A DNA stretch of 64,000 nucleotides, from NCBI RefSeq assembly GCF_000711885.1, contig NZ_JONK01000005.1, positions 238,418 to 302,417 on the forward strand, read 5' to 3'. Shown here in pieces: positions 1 to 6,779 of this stretch. Made by a program: the position numbers and the translations under genes. Source of the stretch: Chromobacterium haemolyticum DSM 19808. Lineage in GTDB: Bacteria > Pseudomonadota > Gammaproteobacteria > Burkholderiales > Chromobacteriaceae. The notes beneath the pieces were generated by a model that worked only from the letters and a program-made list of their open reading frames with translations, had not been told where the DNA came from and ran no database searches. Numbering within the stretch: the first letter of the stretch is position 1; each line of letters begins with the position of its first letter.

Positions 1-76
1 GCATCGCTCGGCCATTCCGCTTTTCGTTCGTTTTCGCCTTGTCTCGCCCTTGCTCGCGAGATCGTAAACACGTTCT
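1..76 (+). repeat. Dispersed ~142-bp repeat, 5'-truncated by window edge
   Basis: This is the right-hand half of the dispersed element described at 22949-23093. It shows the core block TTTTCGCCTTGTCTCGCCC and a right end, ATCGTAAACACGTTCT, one base off the consensus. The left end lies outside the window. Confidence 0.8.
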
Positions 77-91
77 GAGAGAAGCTATGTG

Positions 92-124
92 AAAAAAGCC
101 GGCGCGAACGCCGGCTTTTTTATT
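92..124 (-). terminator. Rho-independent terminator of the SlyB-like gene
   Basis: A stem of AAAAAAGCCGGCG and CGCCGGCTTTTTT closes on a short loop and has A/T tracts on both sides, so it can work in both directions. It lies about 70 bases downstream of the minus-strand lipoprotein gene and is its likely terminator. Confidence 0.75.
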
Positions 125-195
125 GCGGACACCGTCCGCCTTAGAGCCCGTTCGGCGCCGTGTCGCAGGCGCGCATCGGGTTCTCGTGCCGTTGC

Positions 196-663
196 TTAGA
201 ACGGCACCACGCGGTCGTTGCCGCCGCCGGTCAGCACGCGCACGCGCTGGTTGGCGGTGAACGGAATGTCGGCTTCCTGAACGATGGAGATCATGCGGCC
301 GGAACCGTCCAGCTTGACGGTGATTTCCAGCGCGTTCTTGCTCAGGCCGCGTTGAGCGGCCTGGGCGCCGAAGCCGCCGGCCAGCGCGCCTACGATGCCG
401 CCGGCGATCTGGCCTTTGCCGCCGCCGATATTGCTGCCGGCCAGGCCGCCCAGCGCGGCGCCGCCCAGGGTCAGCAGCTCATTGTTGCTGCCTTCCATTT
501 TCACGTTCTGAACCGACACCACGGTGCCCAGCTGCACGGTCTGAGCCTGGCGCATCTGGCCCTTGGAATAGACGGCCGCGGAGTCGGAGGTGGCGCAGCC
601 GGTGAGCACGCCGGCGCTCAGCAGCGCGATGGCGGAAAGACGAATCAGTTTTTTGGCGTTCAT
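196..663 (-). CDS. Glycine-zipper outer membrane lipoprotein, SlyB/Pcp type
   Basis: The 155-residue product starts with a lipoprotein signal peptide (charged MNAKK, hydrophobic stretch, lipobox LTGC with Cys21), so it is expected to be lipidated and anchored in the outer membrane. Residues about 65-105 are a glycine-zipper segment rich in GG and AG pairs, as in SlyB/Pcp/17-kDa antigen proteins that insert in the membrane and support envelope integrity. An upstream in-frame ATG at 678 exists, but the start at 663 puts the signal peptide at the N terminus. It is the last gene of a minus-strand run and is followed by a terminator at 92-124. Confidence 0.85.
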   Translation of the reverse strand: MNAKKLIRLSAIALLSAGVLTGCATSDSAAVYSKGQMRQAQTVQLGTVVSVQNVKMEGSNNELLTLGGAALGGLAGSNIGGGKGQIAGGIVGALAGGFGAQAAQRGLSKNALEITVKLDGSGRMISIVQEADIPFTANQRVRVLTGGGNDRVVPF

Positions 664-778
664 AAGAGTGAGTCCCATGTTTATATAAGCGAGCCGGTTT
701 GCCCCGGGATTGTCGCCGCGGGCCTGTCGCCGGGTTTCCGGTGTCGGAGCGCCCGTGCGCGGCCGCGCATGCTGTTGT

Positions 779-1807
779 TTAGGGTTTGGCGCGCGCTGCG
801 ATCGCATTCGCGCATTCGGCCACCAGCGCCGGGCCTCGGTAGATCAGGCCGCTGTAGACTTGAACCAGACTGGCGCCGGCATCCAGTTTTTCCACGGCGT
901 CCCGCCCGGACAGGATGCCGCCAACTCCTATGATAGGCAGAGCGCCGTCAAGTTCCTTGGCTAATTTGCGAATAACTGTTGTCGAACGGTCTTTGACCGG
1001 CGCGCCGGACAGGCCGCCGGCTTGATCCGCCAGCGGATGGCCGGCCACCGCCTCGCGCGACAGCGTGGTGTTGGTGGCGATGACGCCGTCGATGCGATGT
1101 TCGGTCAACAGGCGGGCGATGGCAATGACTTGATCGTCGTCCAGATCCGGGGCGATTTTCAGCGCCAGCGGCACGTGGCGGCCGTGTTTGTCGGCCAGCG
1201 CTTGCTGGCGTTGCTTCAATTGCGCCAGCAGCCGGCCCAGTTCGTCGCCCTCCTGCAATTGGCGCAGGTTCTTGGTATTGGGCGAGGAGATGTTGACGGC
1301 GACATAGCTGGCGTAAGCGTAGACTTTGTCGAGACAAGCCAGGTAGTCGTCAGCGGCGTTTTCTATCGGGGTGGCGGCGTTCTTGCCGATATTGATGCCG
1401 AGCACGCCTTGGAATTTGCAGCGGCGCACATTGTCCAGCAGGGTGTCCACGCCCAGGTTGTTGAAGCCCATGCGGTTGATGATGGCTTGGTGTTCCGGCA
1501 GACGGAACAGCCGCGGCTTGGGGTTGCCCGGCTGGGGCCTTGGGGTGACGGTGCCGATTTCGATGAAGCCGAAGCCCCGCGCGGCCAAAGCGTCGATATG
1601 CGCTCCATTCTTGTCCAGCCCGGCGGCGAGCCCCACCGCGTTGGGGAAGGTCAGGCCCATGGCTTGCACCGGTTTGCGAGCGGCGCTTTGGCAGGTCAGC
1701 GCGCTCAGGCGCAGCTTGTGCGCCTGGTCCAGCATGGCCAGCGTCTGTTCATGGGCGGTCTCTGCGTCAAAGCGGAACAGCAGCGGGCGCAGAAGCGAAT
1801 AGAGCAT
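779..1807 (-). CDS. pyrD: Dihydroorotate dehydrogenase (quinone), class 2
   Basis: This 342-residue enzyme oxidises dihydroorotate to orotate with quinone as acceptor, the fourth step of pyrimidine synthesis, at the inner membrane. The N-terminal [16 protein letters not shown] helix is the membrane-associated extension of class 2 enzymes. FMN-barrel motifs are clear: [14 protein letters not shown], the NRMGFNNLG block, VNISSPNT and the C-terminal GVGGI and [11 protein letters not shown]. Length matches the family (about 336). The open frame extends further upstream, but the start at 1807 is where the conserved N terminus begins. Confidence 0.95.
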   Translation of the reverse strand: MLYSLLRPLLFRFDAETAHEQTLAMLDQAHKLRLSALTCQSAARKPVQAMGLTFPNAVGLAAGLDKNGAHIDALAARGFGFIEIGTVTPRPQPGNPKPRLFRLPEHQAIINRMGFNNLGVDTLLDNVRRCKFQGVLGINIGKNAATPIENAADDYLACLDKVYAYASYVAVNISSPNTKNLRQLQEGDELGRLLAQLKQRQQALADKHGRHVPLALKIAPDLDDDQVIAIARLLTEHRIDGVIATNTTLSREAVAGHPLADQAGGLSGAPVKDRSTTVIRKLAKELDGALPIIGVGGILSGRDAVEKLDAGASLVQVYSGLIYRGPALVAECANAIAARAKP

Positions 1808-1865
1808 CTTGATTCTCCAGGCAGCAAAATGCCCGGCATTATAACCGGGCATGCGTGAGGGGGGA

Positions 1866-2456
1866 TTAAAGAATCTGGCAGGCTTCGTCGAACTCGAAGC
1901 GCGGCGAACGCGGGTAGAGCTTGTCGGCGGCGCCGTAGCCCAGGTTGACCAGGAAGTTGGACTTGAAGCGTCCGTCCGGGAAGAAGGCCTGGTCCACCGC
2001 GGCGTTGTCGAAGCCGGACATCGGGCCGCAGTCCAGCCCCAAGGAGCGAGCGGCCAGCAGCAGGTAGCCGCCTTGCAGGCTGCTGTTGCGCGCGGCGGTG
2101 GCCTGGATCGCCGCGTCGTTGCCTTCAAACCAGCTTCTGGCGTCGGCGTGCGGGTAGAGTTTGGGCAGGTGTTCGTAGAAGCGCATGTCCTGGGCCACGA
2201 TCACGCATACCGGCGCGGCCATGGTTTTTTCGACGTTGCCTTCGGCCAGGCAGGGCTTGAGCTTGGCCTTGGCGGCGTCGCTTTGCACAAAGATGAAGCG
2301 AGCCGGCGAGCAGTTGGCGCTGGTGGGCGCCATTTTCAGCAGGTCGAACAGCTGGTGCAGCGTTTCGGCGCTGACCGGACGGTCTTGCCAGTGGCTGTGG
2401 GTGCGGGCGTTGAGGAACAGCTGTTCCAGCGCGGAATGATGAATCGGGGTGCTCAT
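1866..2456 (-). CDS. Nitroreductase family protein, RutE/malonic semialdehyde reductase-like
   Basis: A 196-residue FMN-dependent nitroreductase-fold protein. The segment [15 protein letters not shown] is the FMN/phosphate-binding motif of the family, and [13 protein letters not shown] with a C-terminal LVNLGYG resembles the RutE/YdfG-type subgroup that reduces malonic semialdehyde to 3-hydroxypropionate. No rut genes are next to it, so the physiological substrate is open. The start at 2456 is chosen because AGGAG sits 8 bases upstream; an ATG 39 bases earlier lacks such a site. Confidence 0.8.
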   Translation of the reverse strand: MSTPIHHSALEQLFLNARTHSHWQDRPVSAETLHQLFDLLKMAPTSANCSPARFIFVQSDAAKAKLKPCLAEGNVEKTMAAPVCVIVAQDMRFYEHLPKLYPHADARSWFEGNDAAIQATAARNSSLQGGYLLLAARSLGLDCGPMSGFDNAAVDQAFFPDGRFKSNFLVNLGYGAADKLYPRSPRFEFDEACQIL

Positions 2457-2484
2457 ATCGTGCTCCTCTTGAGAAACAGGGGTG

Positions 2485-3321
2485 TTAGCGGCCATTGGCC
2501 ATGGATGCGTCTTGCGGCGACAACACTTCGGCGTCGCTCAGCCCGCTCGCCAATACGGTGATGGCGACGCGGCGGTTGCTGGCGCGGCCGTCGGCGGTGG
2601 CGTTGTCGCCCACCGGGAGGTTGGCTCCGCGGCCCACCGCCACCAATCGTTCCGGCTTGATGCCGTTTTCCTGGAACAGGCGCACCACGCTGCCGGCTCG
2701 CGAGGCGGACAGCTCCCAGTTGGATGGGAAATAGGAGTTGCGGATGGGCACGGTGTCCGTGAAGCCTTCCACCCGGATCGGGTTGTCCACCTTGGCCAGT
2801 TGCAGCGCCATATTGGCCATCAGTTGGCGGGACTGTTCGTTGGGCTGCGCCTGTCCCGTGGGAAAGAGCGCGGTGTCGCGGATGTCGATGGTGACGCCCT
2901 TGCTGCTGTGCGTGATGGTGACCTGGCCGCTCTTCACCAGCGGGTCCATGACTTTGGCCAGATCCTGTGTCAGGTTGGCGAGCCGGGTTTTTTCATCGCC
3001 CTGGGCCGAGCCGGTATTGGCTTTTTTCTCGGCCTGATGTTCTCCCTTGACCGCCTTGGCTATTGGCTTGGTCTCGGGGATTTCTATCATGGTGTTGGCC
3101 CCGCCGCTGGGCGGGGTGGTGTTGACGCTGATGGTGGAGCCTGAACGGAAGGCGTCCACGATGGCGGAGGAGAGCACGCGGTATTTGCCCTCGTTGACCG
3201 AGGAGATCGCGTACATCACCACGAAGAAGGCGAACAGCAGGGTGATGAAGTCAGCATAGGAAACCAGCCAACGTTCATGGTTCTCGTGTTCTTCTTCTTG
3301 CCGTTTTCTTCTGCGCGCCAT
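2485..3321 (-). CDS. motD: Flagellar motor stator protein MotD (MotB family)
   Basis: A 278-residue MotB-family stator subunit. The N terminus is basic, followed by one membrane helix (about 20-40) with the motif [17 protein letters not shown]; Asp24 is the expected proton-carrying residue. The C-terminal half is an OmpA-like peptidoglycan-binding domain ([32 protein letters not shown]). The sequence resembles pseudomonad MotD. MotD normally works with MotC, but no motC is adjacent: sppA is 19 bases upstream and a nitroreductase follows. It may pair with a MotA/MotC elsewhere. Confidence 0.88.
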   Translation of the reverse strand: MARRRKRQEEEHENHERWLVSYADFITLLFAFFVVMYAISSVNEGKYRVLSSAIVDAFRSGSTISVNTTPPSGGANTMIEIPETKPIAKAVKGEHQAEKKANTGSAQGDEKTRLANLTQDLAKVMDPLVKSGQVTITHSSKGVTIDIRDTALFPTGQAQPNEQSRQLMANMALQLAKVDNPIRVEGFTDTVPIRNSYFPSNWELSASRAGSVVRLFQENGIKPERLVAVGRGANLPVGDNATADGRASNRRVAITVLASGLSDAEVLSPQDASMANGR

Positions 3322-3340
3322 GGTGTGCCTTGCCGATTGA

Positions 3341-4282
3341 TCAGAACAGCTTGGTGTCGAACAGACTCTTCACGCCGCCGGCGAACTCCACGCCAATCTT
3401 GCGCGCCACGCGGCTGGACAGGTCGTCTTGCTGAGTATAGTCGACGGTTTTCTCCGCCTTGATCACGTCGCGCGCCACCGAGCGCACCGTGCCCAAGCCG
3501 TCGGCCAGGCCCAGCGGAATGCTTTTCTCTCCCAGCCACACCATGCCGGAGAACAGCTGCAGATCGTTGGCCAGGCGCTGCCCGCGTCCGGTTTTGACCG
3601 CCGCGATGAATTGCTGATGGATGTCGTCCAGCAATTGTTGACGGATGGCTTCTTGCTTGGGGTTGACCGGGGAGAAGGGGTCGCCCATCGCCTTATTCTC
3701 GCCGGAGGTGCGCAGGCGGCGGTCCACGCCCAGTTTTTCCATGGCGCCGGTGAAGCCGAAGCCGTCGGACAGCACGCCGATGGAGCCTACGATGCTGGCT
3801 TTGTCGACGAAGATCTTGTCGGCGGCGGAGGCGATGTAATAGCAGCCGGACGCGCAGACCTCGCTGACCACCACGTAGACCGGGACCGCCGGATGCAGCT
3901 TCTTCTGGCGGCGGATCTCGTCATAAGCCATGCCGGACAGCACCGGACTGCCGCCGGGGCTGTTGGCGTCGATAATGATGCCCTTGGTGCTCTTGTCGCC
4001 GTAGGCGTCCGTCAGCGCCTGGCTCAGCTTGTTGGCGGTGTCGCTCTGGCTGTCGATCACGCCTTCCAGCGTGATGACGGCGGTGTGTCCGGCGCCGGAG
4101 AGGCCGGCCGCGGCCTTGTCCTCGTTGCGCATGAACAGGCTGAACAGCACGAAGCCGATGATGATCAGCCAGATCATGCGGAAGAAAATCTTCCATTGGC
4201 GGGCGCGGCGTTGTTCCACCAGCGCGGCGCTGGCCAGTTTTTCCAGCAATTGGCGTTCCCAATGGTTGGAGGTGTCGCTCAT
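3341..4282 (-). CDS. sppA: Signal peptide peptidase SppA, short S49 form
   Basis: A 313-residue S49-family membrane protease that degrades signal peptides left after secretion. A single membrane helix lies at about 33-51 (KIFFRMIWLIIIGFVLFSLF). The predicted catalytic dyad is Ser145 in CASGCYYIASA and Lys197 in TSGENKAMGDPF, as in short SppA with one protease domain. The SPGGSPV oxyanion segment is at 108-114. AGGGAG precedes the start. It lies 40 bases after the Rieske gene and probably shares its transcript. Confidence 0.9.
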   Translation of the reverse strand: MSDTSNHWERQLLEKLASAALVEQRRARQWKIFFRMIWLIIIGFVLFSLFMRNEDKAAAGLSGAGHTAVITLEGVIDSQSDTANKLSQALTDAYGDKSTKGIIIDANSPGGSPVLSGMAYDEIRRQKKLHPAVPVYVVVSEVCASGCYYIASAADKIFVDKASIVGSIGVLSDGFGFTGAMEKLGVDRRLRTSGENKAMGDPFSPVNPKQEAIRQQLLDDIHQQFIAAVKTGRGQRLANDLQLFSGMVWLGEKSIPLGLADGLGTVRSVARDVIKAEKTVDYTQQDDLSSRVARKIGVEFAGGVKSLFDTKLF

Positions 4283-4322
4283 GTGTGGTGCTCCCTGAAT
4301 AATTCCAGGAGTCTAGCAAAGT

Positions 4323-4685
4323 TCACGACGGCATGACATTGATGCAGATATTGCCGTCCTGCTCGAAGACGGGCACGGCGATCAGCCGCTGGCCGCGGCA
4401 AGGGCCGGACACGCAATAGCCGGTGTGCGCTTCGTAGCAGGCGCCGTGCATGCTGCATACCAGATAACGGCCGCTGAGGTCGAAGACTTCGCCGTCGCGC
4501 AAATCCAGCTCCACCGGGATGTGGCGGCAGGCGTTGACGTAAGCGTAGACCTTGCCGCGGTAGCGCACGGCGAAGGCGGACAGCGGGGGCGCGCCGTCCG
4601 CCTGTTCGATCTCGAAGCGCCAGGCGCGGCCGCCGTCCTGAAGCTCGGCCGCGGCGCAGATTACCCGAGTTTCGGCAGCAGCCAT
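4323..4685 (-). CDS. Small Rieske [2Fe-2S] protein
   Basis: A 120-residue soluble Rieske-domain protein. The cluster ligands are visible as Cys53-x-His55 (ACRHI) and Cys77-x2-His80 (CSMHG), with the usual following CVSGPCRG loop. Size and lack of a catalytic domain suggest an electron-transfer partner of an unidentified oxygenase, or a redox protein of unknown role. Its start overlaps the 3' end of the HAD phosphatase gene by 25 bases, which implies translational coupling. Confidence 0.85.
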   Translation of the reverse strand: MAAAETRVICAAAELQDGGRAWRFEIEQADGAPPLSAFAVRYRGKVYAYVNACRHIPVELDLRDGEVFDLSGRYLVCSMHGACYEAHTGYCVSGPCRGQRLIAVPVFEQDGNICINVMPS

Positions 4686-5320
4686 GTCTGCAGCTCGGGG
4701 TAGGAATGGAACAGCGCCAGCGGTCCGCAGCTTTCCAGGTGTTCGCTGTCGTGGGCGCCGAAGCTGACCCCCACGCTATGGCAGCCGGCGTTGCCGGCCA
4801 TCAGCAAGTCGTGGCTGGTGTCGCCTATCATCAGCGTGCGGCGAGGGTCCGCGCCCAGCATCTCGGTCAGCGACAGCAGCATGTCCGGGTGCGGCTTGGA
4901 ATGGCATTCGTCCACCGTGCGGGTGGCGTGGAACAGCGGGCCGAGTCCGGTTTGCTCCAGCAGGCGGTTGAGGCCGGCGCGGCTGTTGCCGGTGGCCACC
5001 GCCAGAAAAACGCCGCTGTCCGCGACGGCGTTCAGGCACTCCACAGCGCCGTCGAACAAGGTCACTTGATGCTGGTTGGCGTGGTAATGATGGCGGAAGG
5101 CTTCGGTCAGGCGCGGCAACTGCTCGGCGGTGGCGGCCGGGCAGGCTTGTTGCAGCGCCTCGGCCAGCCGCAGGCCGATGACATGGCTGGCCTGTTCGCG
5201 GCTGGGAACGGGCAGGGACAGGTCGGCGCAAGCCTGCTGGATGGACTGGCTGATGTGGGCGGTGGAGTCCATCAAGGTGCCGTCCCAGTCGAAGACGACC
5301 AGATCGAAGCGAGTGTTCAT
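4661..5320 (-). CDS. HAD-superfamily phosphatase, phosphoglycolate-phosphatase-like
   Basis: A 219-residue HAD subfamily IA hydrolase. Motif I is FDWDGTLMDS (Asp10 nucleophile, Asp12), motif II is ATGNS, the motif III lysine is in HSKPHPDM, and motif IV is MIGDTSHD. The cap domain is the four-helix type. It resembles Gph, which removes phosphate from 2-phosphoglycolate, but HAD substrate cannot be read from sequence. The gene begins one base after the rluC stop (TGAGATG), a conserved rluC-phosphatase arrangement in many Proteobacteria. Confidence 0.85.
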   Translation of the reverse strand: MNTRFDLVVFDWDGTLMDSTAHISQSIQQACADLSLPVPSREQASHVIGLRLAEALQQACPAATAEQLPRLTEAFRHHYHANQHQVTLFDGAVECLNAVADSGVFLAVATGNSRAGLNRLLEQTGLGPLFHATRTVDECHSKPHPDMLLSLTEMLGADPRRTLMIGDTSHDLLMAGNAGCHSVGVSFGAHDSEHLESCGPLALFHSYPELQTWLLPKLG

Positions 5321-5321
5321 C

Positions 5322-6257
5322 TCATGACCTCAAGATTTTCAGGAAGCGCTCCAGTTCCGGCGGCAGCGGCGCTTCCAGTTTCAAGGGTTCGCCGGTCAGC
5401 GGGTGGGGCAGGGACAGGCTGCGCGCGTGCAGGAACATGCGTTTCAGGCCGCGCTTGGCCAGTTCCTTGTTGAGCGCGAAGTCGCCGTATTTCTCGTCGC
5501 CGGCGATCGCGCAGCCGTTGGCCTGCATGTGCACGCGGATCTGGTGGGTGCGGCCGGTGCGCAGGTGCGCTTCCACCAGCGTGAATTCCGCAAAGCGTTC
5601 CTTGATCGCGAAATTAGTGTGCGCGTACTGGCCGTTTTCGGCGTCGCTGACCCGCACGCGGCGTTCGCCGTCCGGGGTGTGGAACTTGAACAGGGGCAGC
5701 TTGACCTGGCGGGCGTCCTCCGGCCACTGGCCTATGCCCAGCGCCAGGTAGCGTTTGTCCGGCACGTTGGCGCGCATCATGTCGTGCAGCTTGGTCAGCG
5801 CGGAGCGCTTTTTGGCCAGCATCAAGAGGCCGGAAGTTTCGCGGTCCAGCCGGTGCACCAGCTCCAGGTAGCGCCAGTCCGGGTGGGCCTGGCGCAGCTG
5901 CTCGATCACGCCGAAGGACACGCCGCTGCCACCGTGCACCGCCACGCCGGCCGGTTTGTCTATCACCAGCAGCGCGTTGTCTTCGTAGACCACCGGAAAG
6001 GTGGCGGCCGGCACGTTCTTTTCCGCGCGTTCGGCCACGCGGATGGGCGGAATGCGCAACTCGTCGCCGGCCTGCACGCGGTAGGCGGCGTCGATGCGGC
6101 CCTTGTTCACCCTCACCTCGCCGGAGCGCAGGATGCGGTAGATATGGCTTTTGGGCACGCCCTTGAGCAAACGCACCAGATAGTTGTCGATGCGTTGGCC
6201 GGCGTCGCCGTCGTCCACTTGGACGAAGGAGACGGAATCTTTGCGAATGTCTGTCAT
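5322..6257 (-). CDS. rluC: 23S rRNA pseudouridine synthase RluC
   Basis: A 311-residue RluA-family pseudouridine synthase that should modify 23S rRNA positions equivalent to E. coli 955, 2504 and 2580. An N-terminal S4 RNA-binding domain (about 19-80, QRIDNYLVRLLKGVPKSHIY) precedes the catalytic domain, whose signature HRLDRETSGLL carries the essential aspartate. GRTHQIRVHM is the conserved C-terminal motif. It is divergent from rne with a 522-base gap, as in E. coli. Confidence 0.95.
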   Translation of the reverse strand: MTDIRKDSVSFVQVDDGDAGQRIDNYLVRLLKGVPKSHIYRILRSGEVRVNKGRIDAAYRVQAGDELRIPPIRVAERAEKNVPAATFPVVYEDNALLVIDKPAGVAVHGGSGVSFGVIEQLRQAHPDWRYLELVHRLDRETSGLLMLAKKRSALTKLHDMMRANVPDKRYLALGIGQWPEDARQVKLPLFKFHTPDGERRVRVSDAENGQYAHTNFAIKERFAEFTLVEAHLRTGRTHQIRVHMQANGCAIAGDEKYGDFALNKELAKRGLKRMFLHARSLSLPHPLTGEPLKLEAPLPPELERFLKILRS

Positions 6258-6779
6258 ATTGCTTATACTTCTGGCGCTGTCCCAAGGTGTGTTGCACCAA
6301 GATGACGGCGAAATGTCAAGCCAAGGTCACGGCATGTTGCGTGGCGCTGCTGCAAGAGGTTAGAGACGGCCGGCAGGGGTTTACAGACCCTGACCTGATG
6401 CCGCTCGCGACGTTTGCAGCCAAGGTTAACTCGCTCACCGAAAAGCAGCGATGGTAATGCATTTGTACGCATAACGCACTCACGAGTATTCCATTTCCTG
6501 ATGCTAAGCCAGTCAGGAAATTTTGCAGCGAAGTTTGACCCGGCATGCTAGCCCCCCTGCACTGTATGTCCTGCCCTTTGAGGCAGGCCGGCGATCCCGG
6601 AGCGCCAATTGCGCACATGAGTCAGGTCTGCGTGTGATCGATTTTCAGGAAGTAGGCTTGTCAAAACTGTTTTTTTCGATCTTTACATCGACACTTCTTT
6701 CGGAAAGCGCCCATCAATAGTCACTGGGCCGTCAAATACTGGCTGCATCCCTTGCGTGAGTGCCGCGCAAGGAATGTAA
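6258..6779 (+). promoter_or_regulatory. rluC-rne divergent region with long structured rne leader
   Basis: No convincing gene is seen in these 522 bases. Several inverted repeats are present: ATTTCCTGA at 6493-6501 with TCAGGAAAT at 6513-6521 (perfect 9-bp arms), and CCTGCC at 6570-6575 with GGCAGG at 6582-6587. The region becomes AT-rich from about 6640, with a run of seven T. A long structured 5' leader is what E. coli uses for autoregulation of rne by RNase E; a similar role here is inferred. I could not place a promoter with confidence. Confidence 0.5.
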
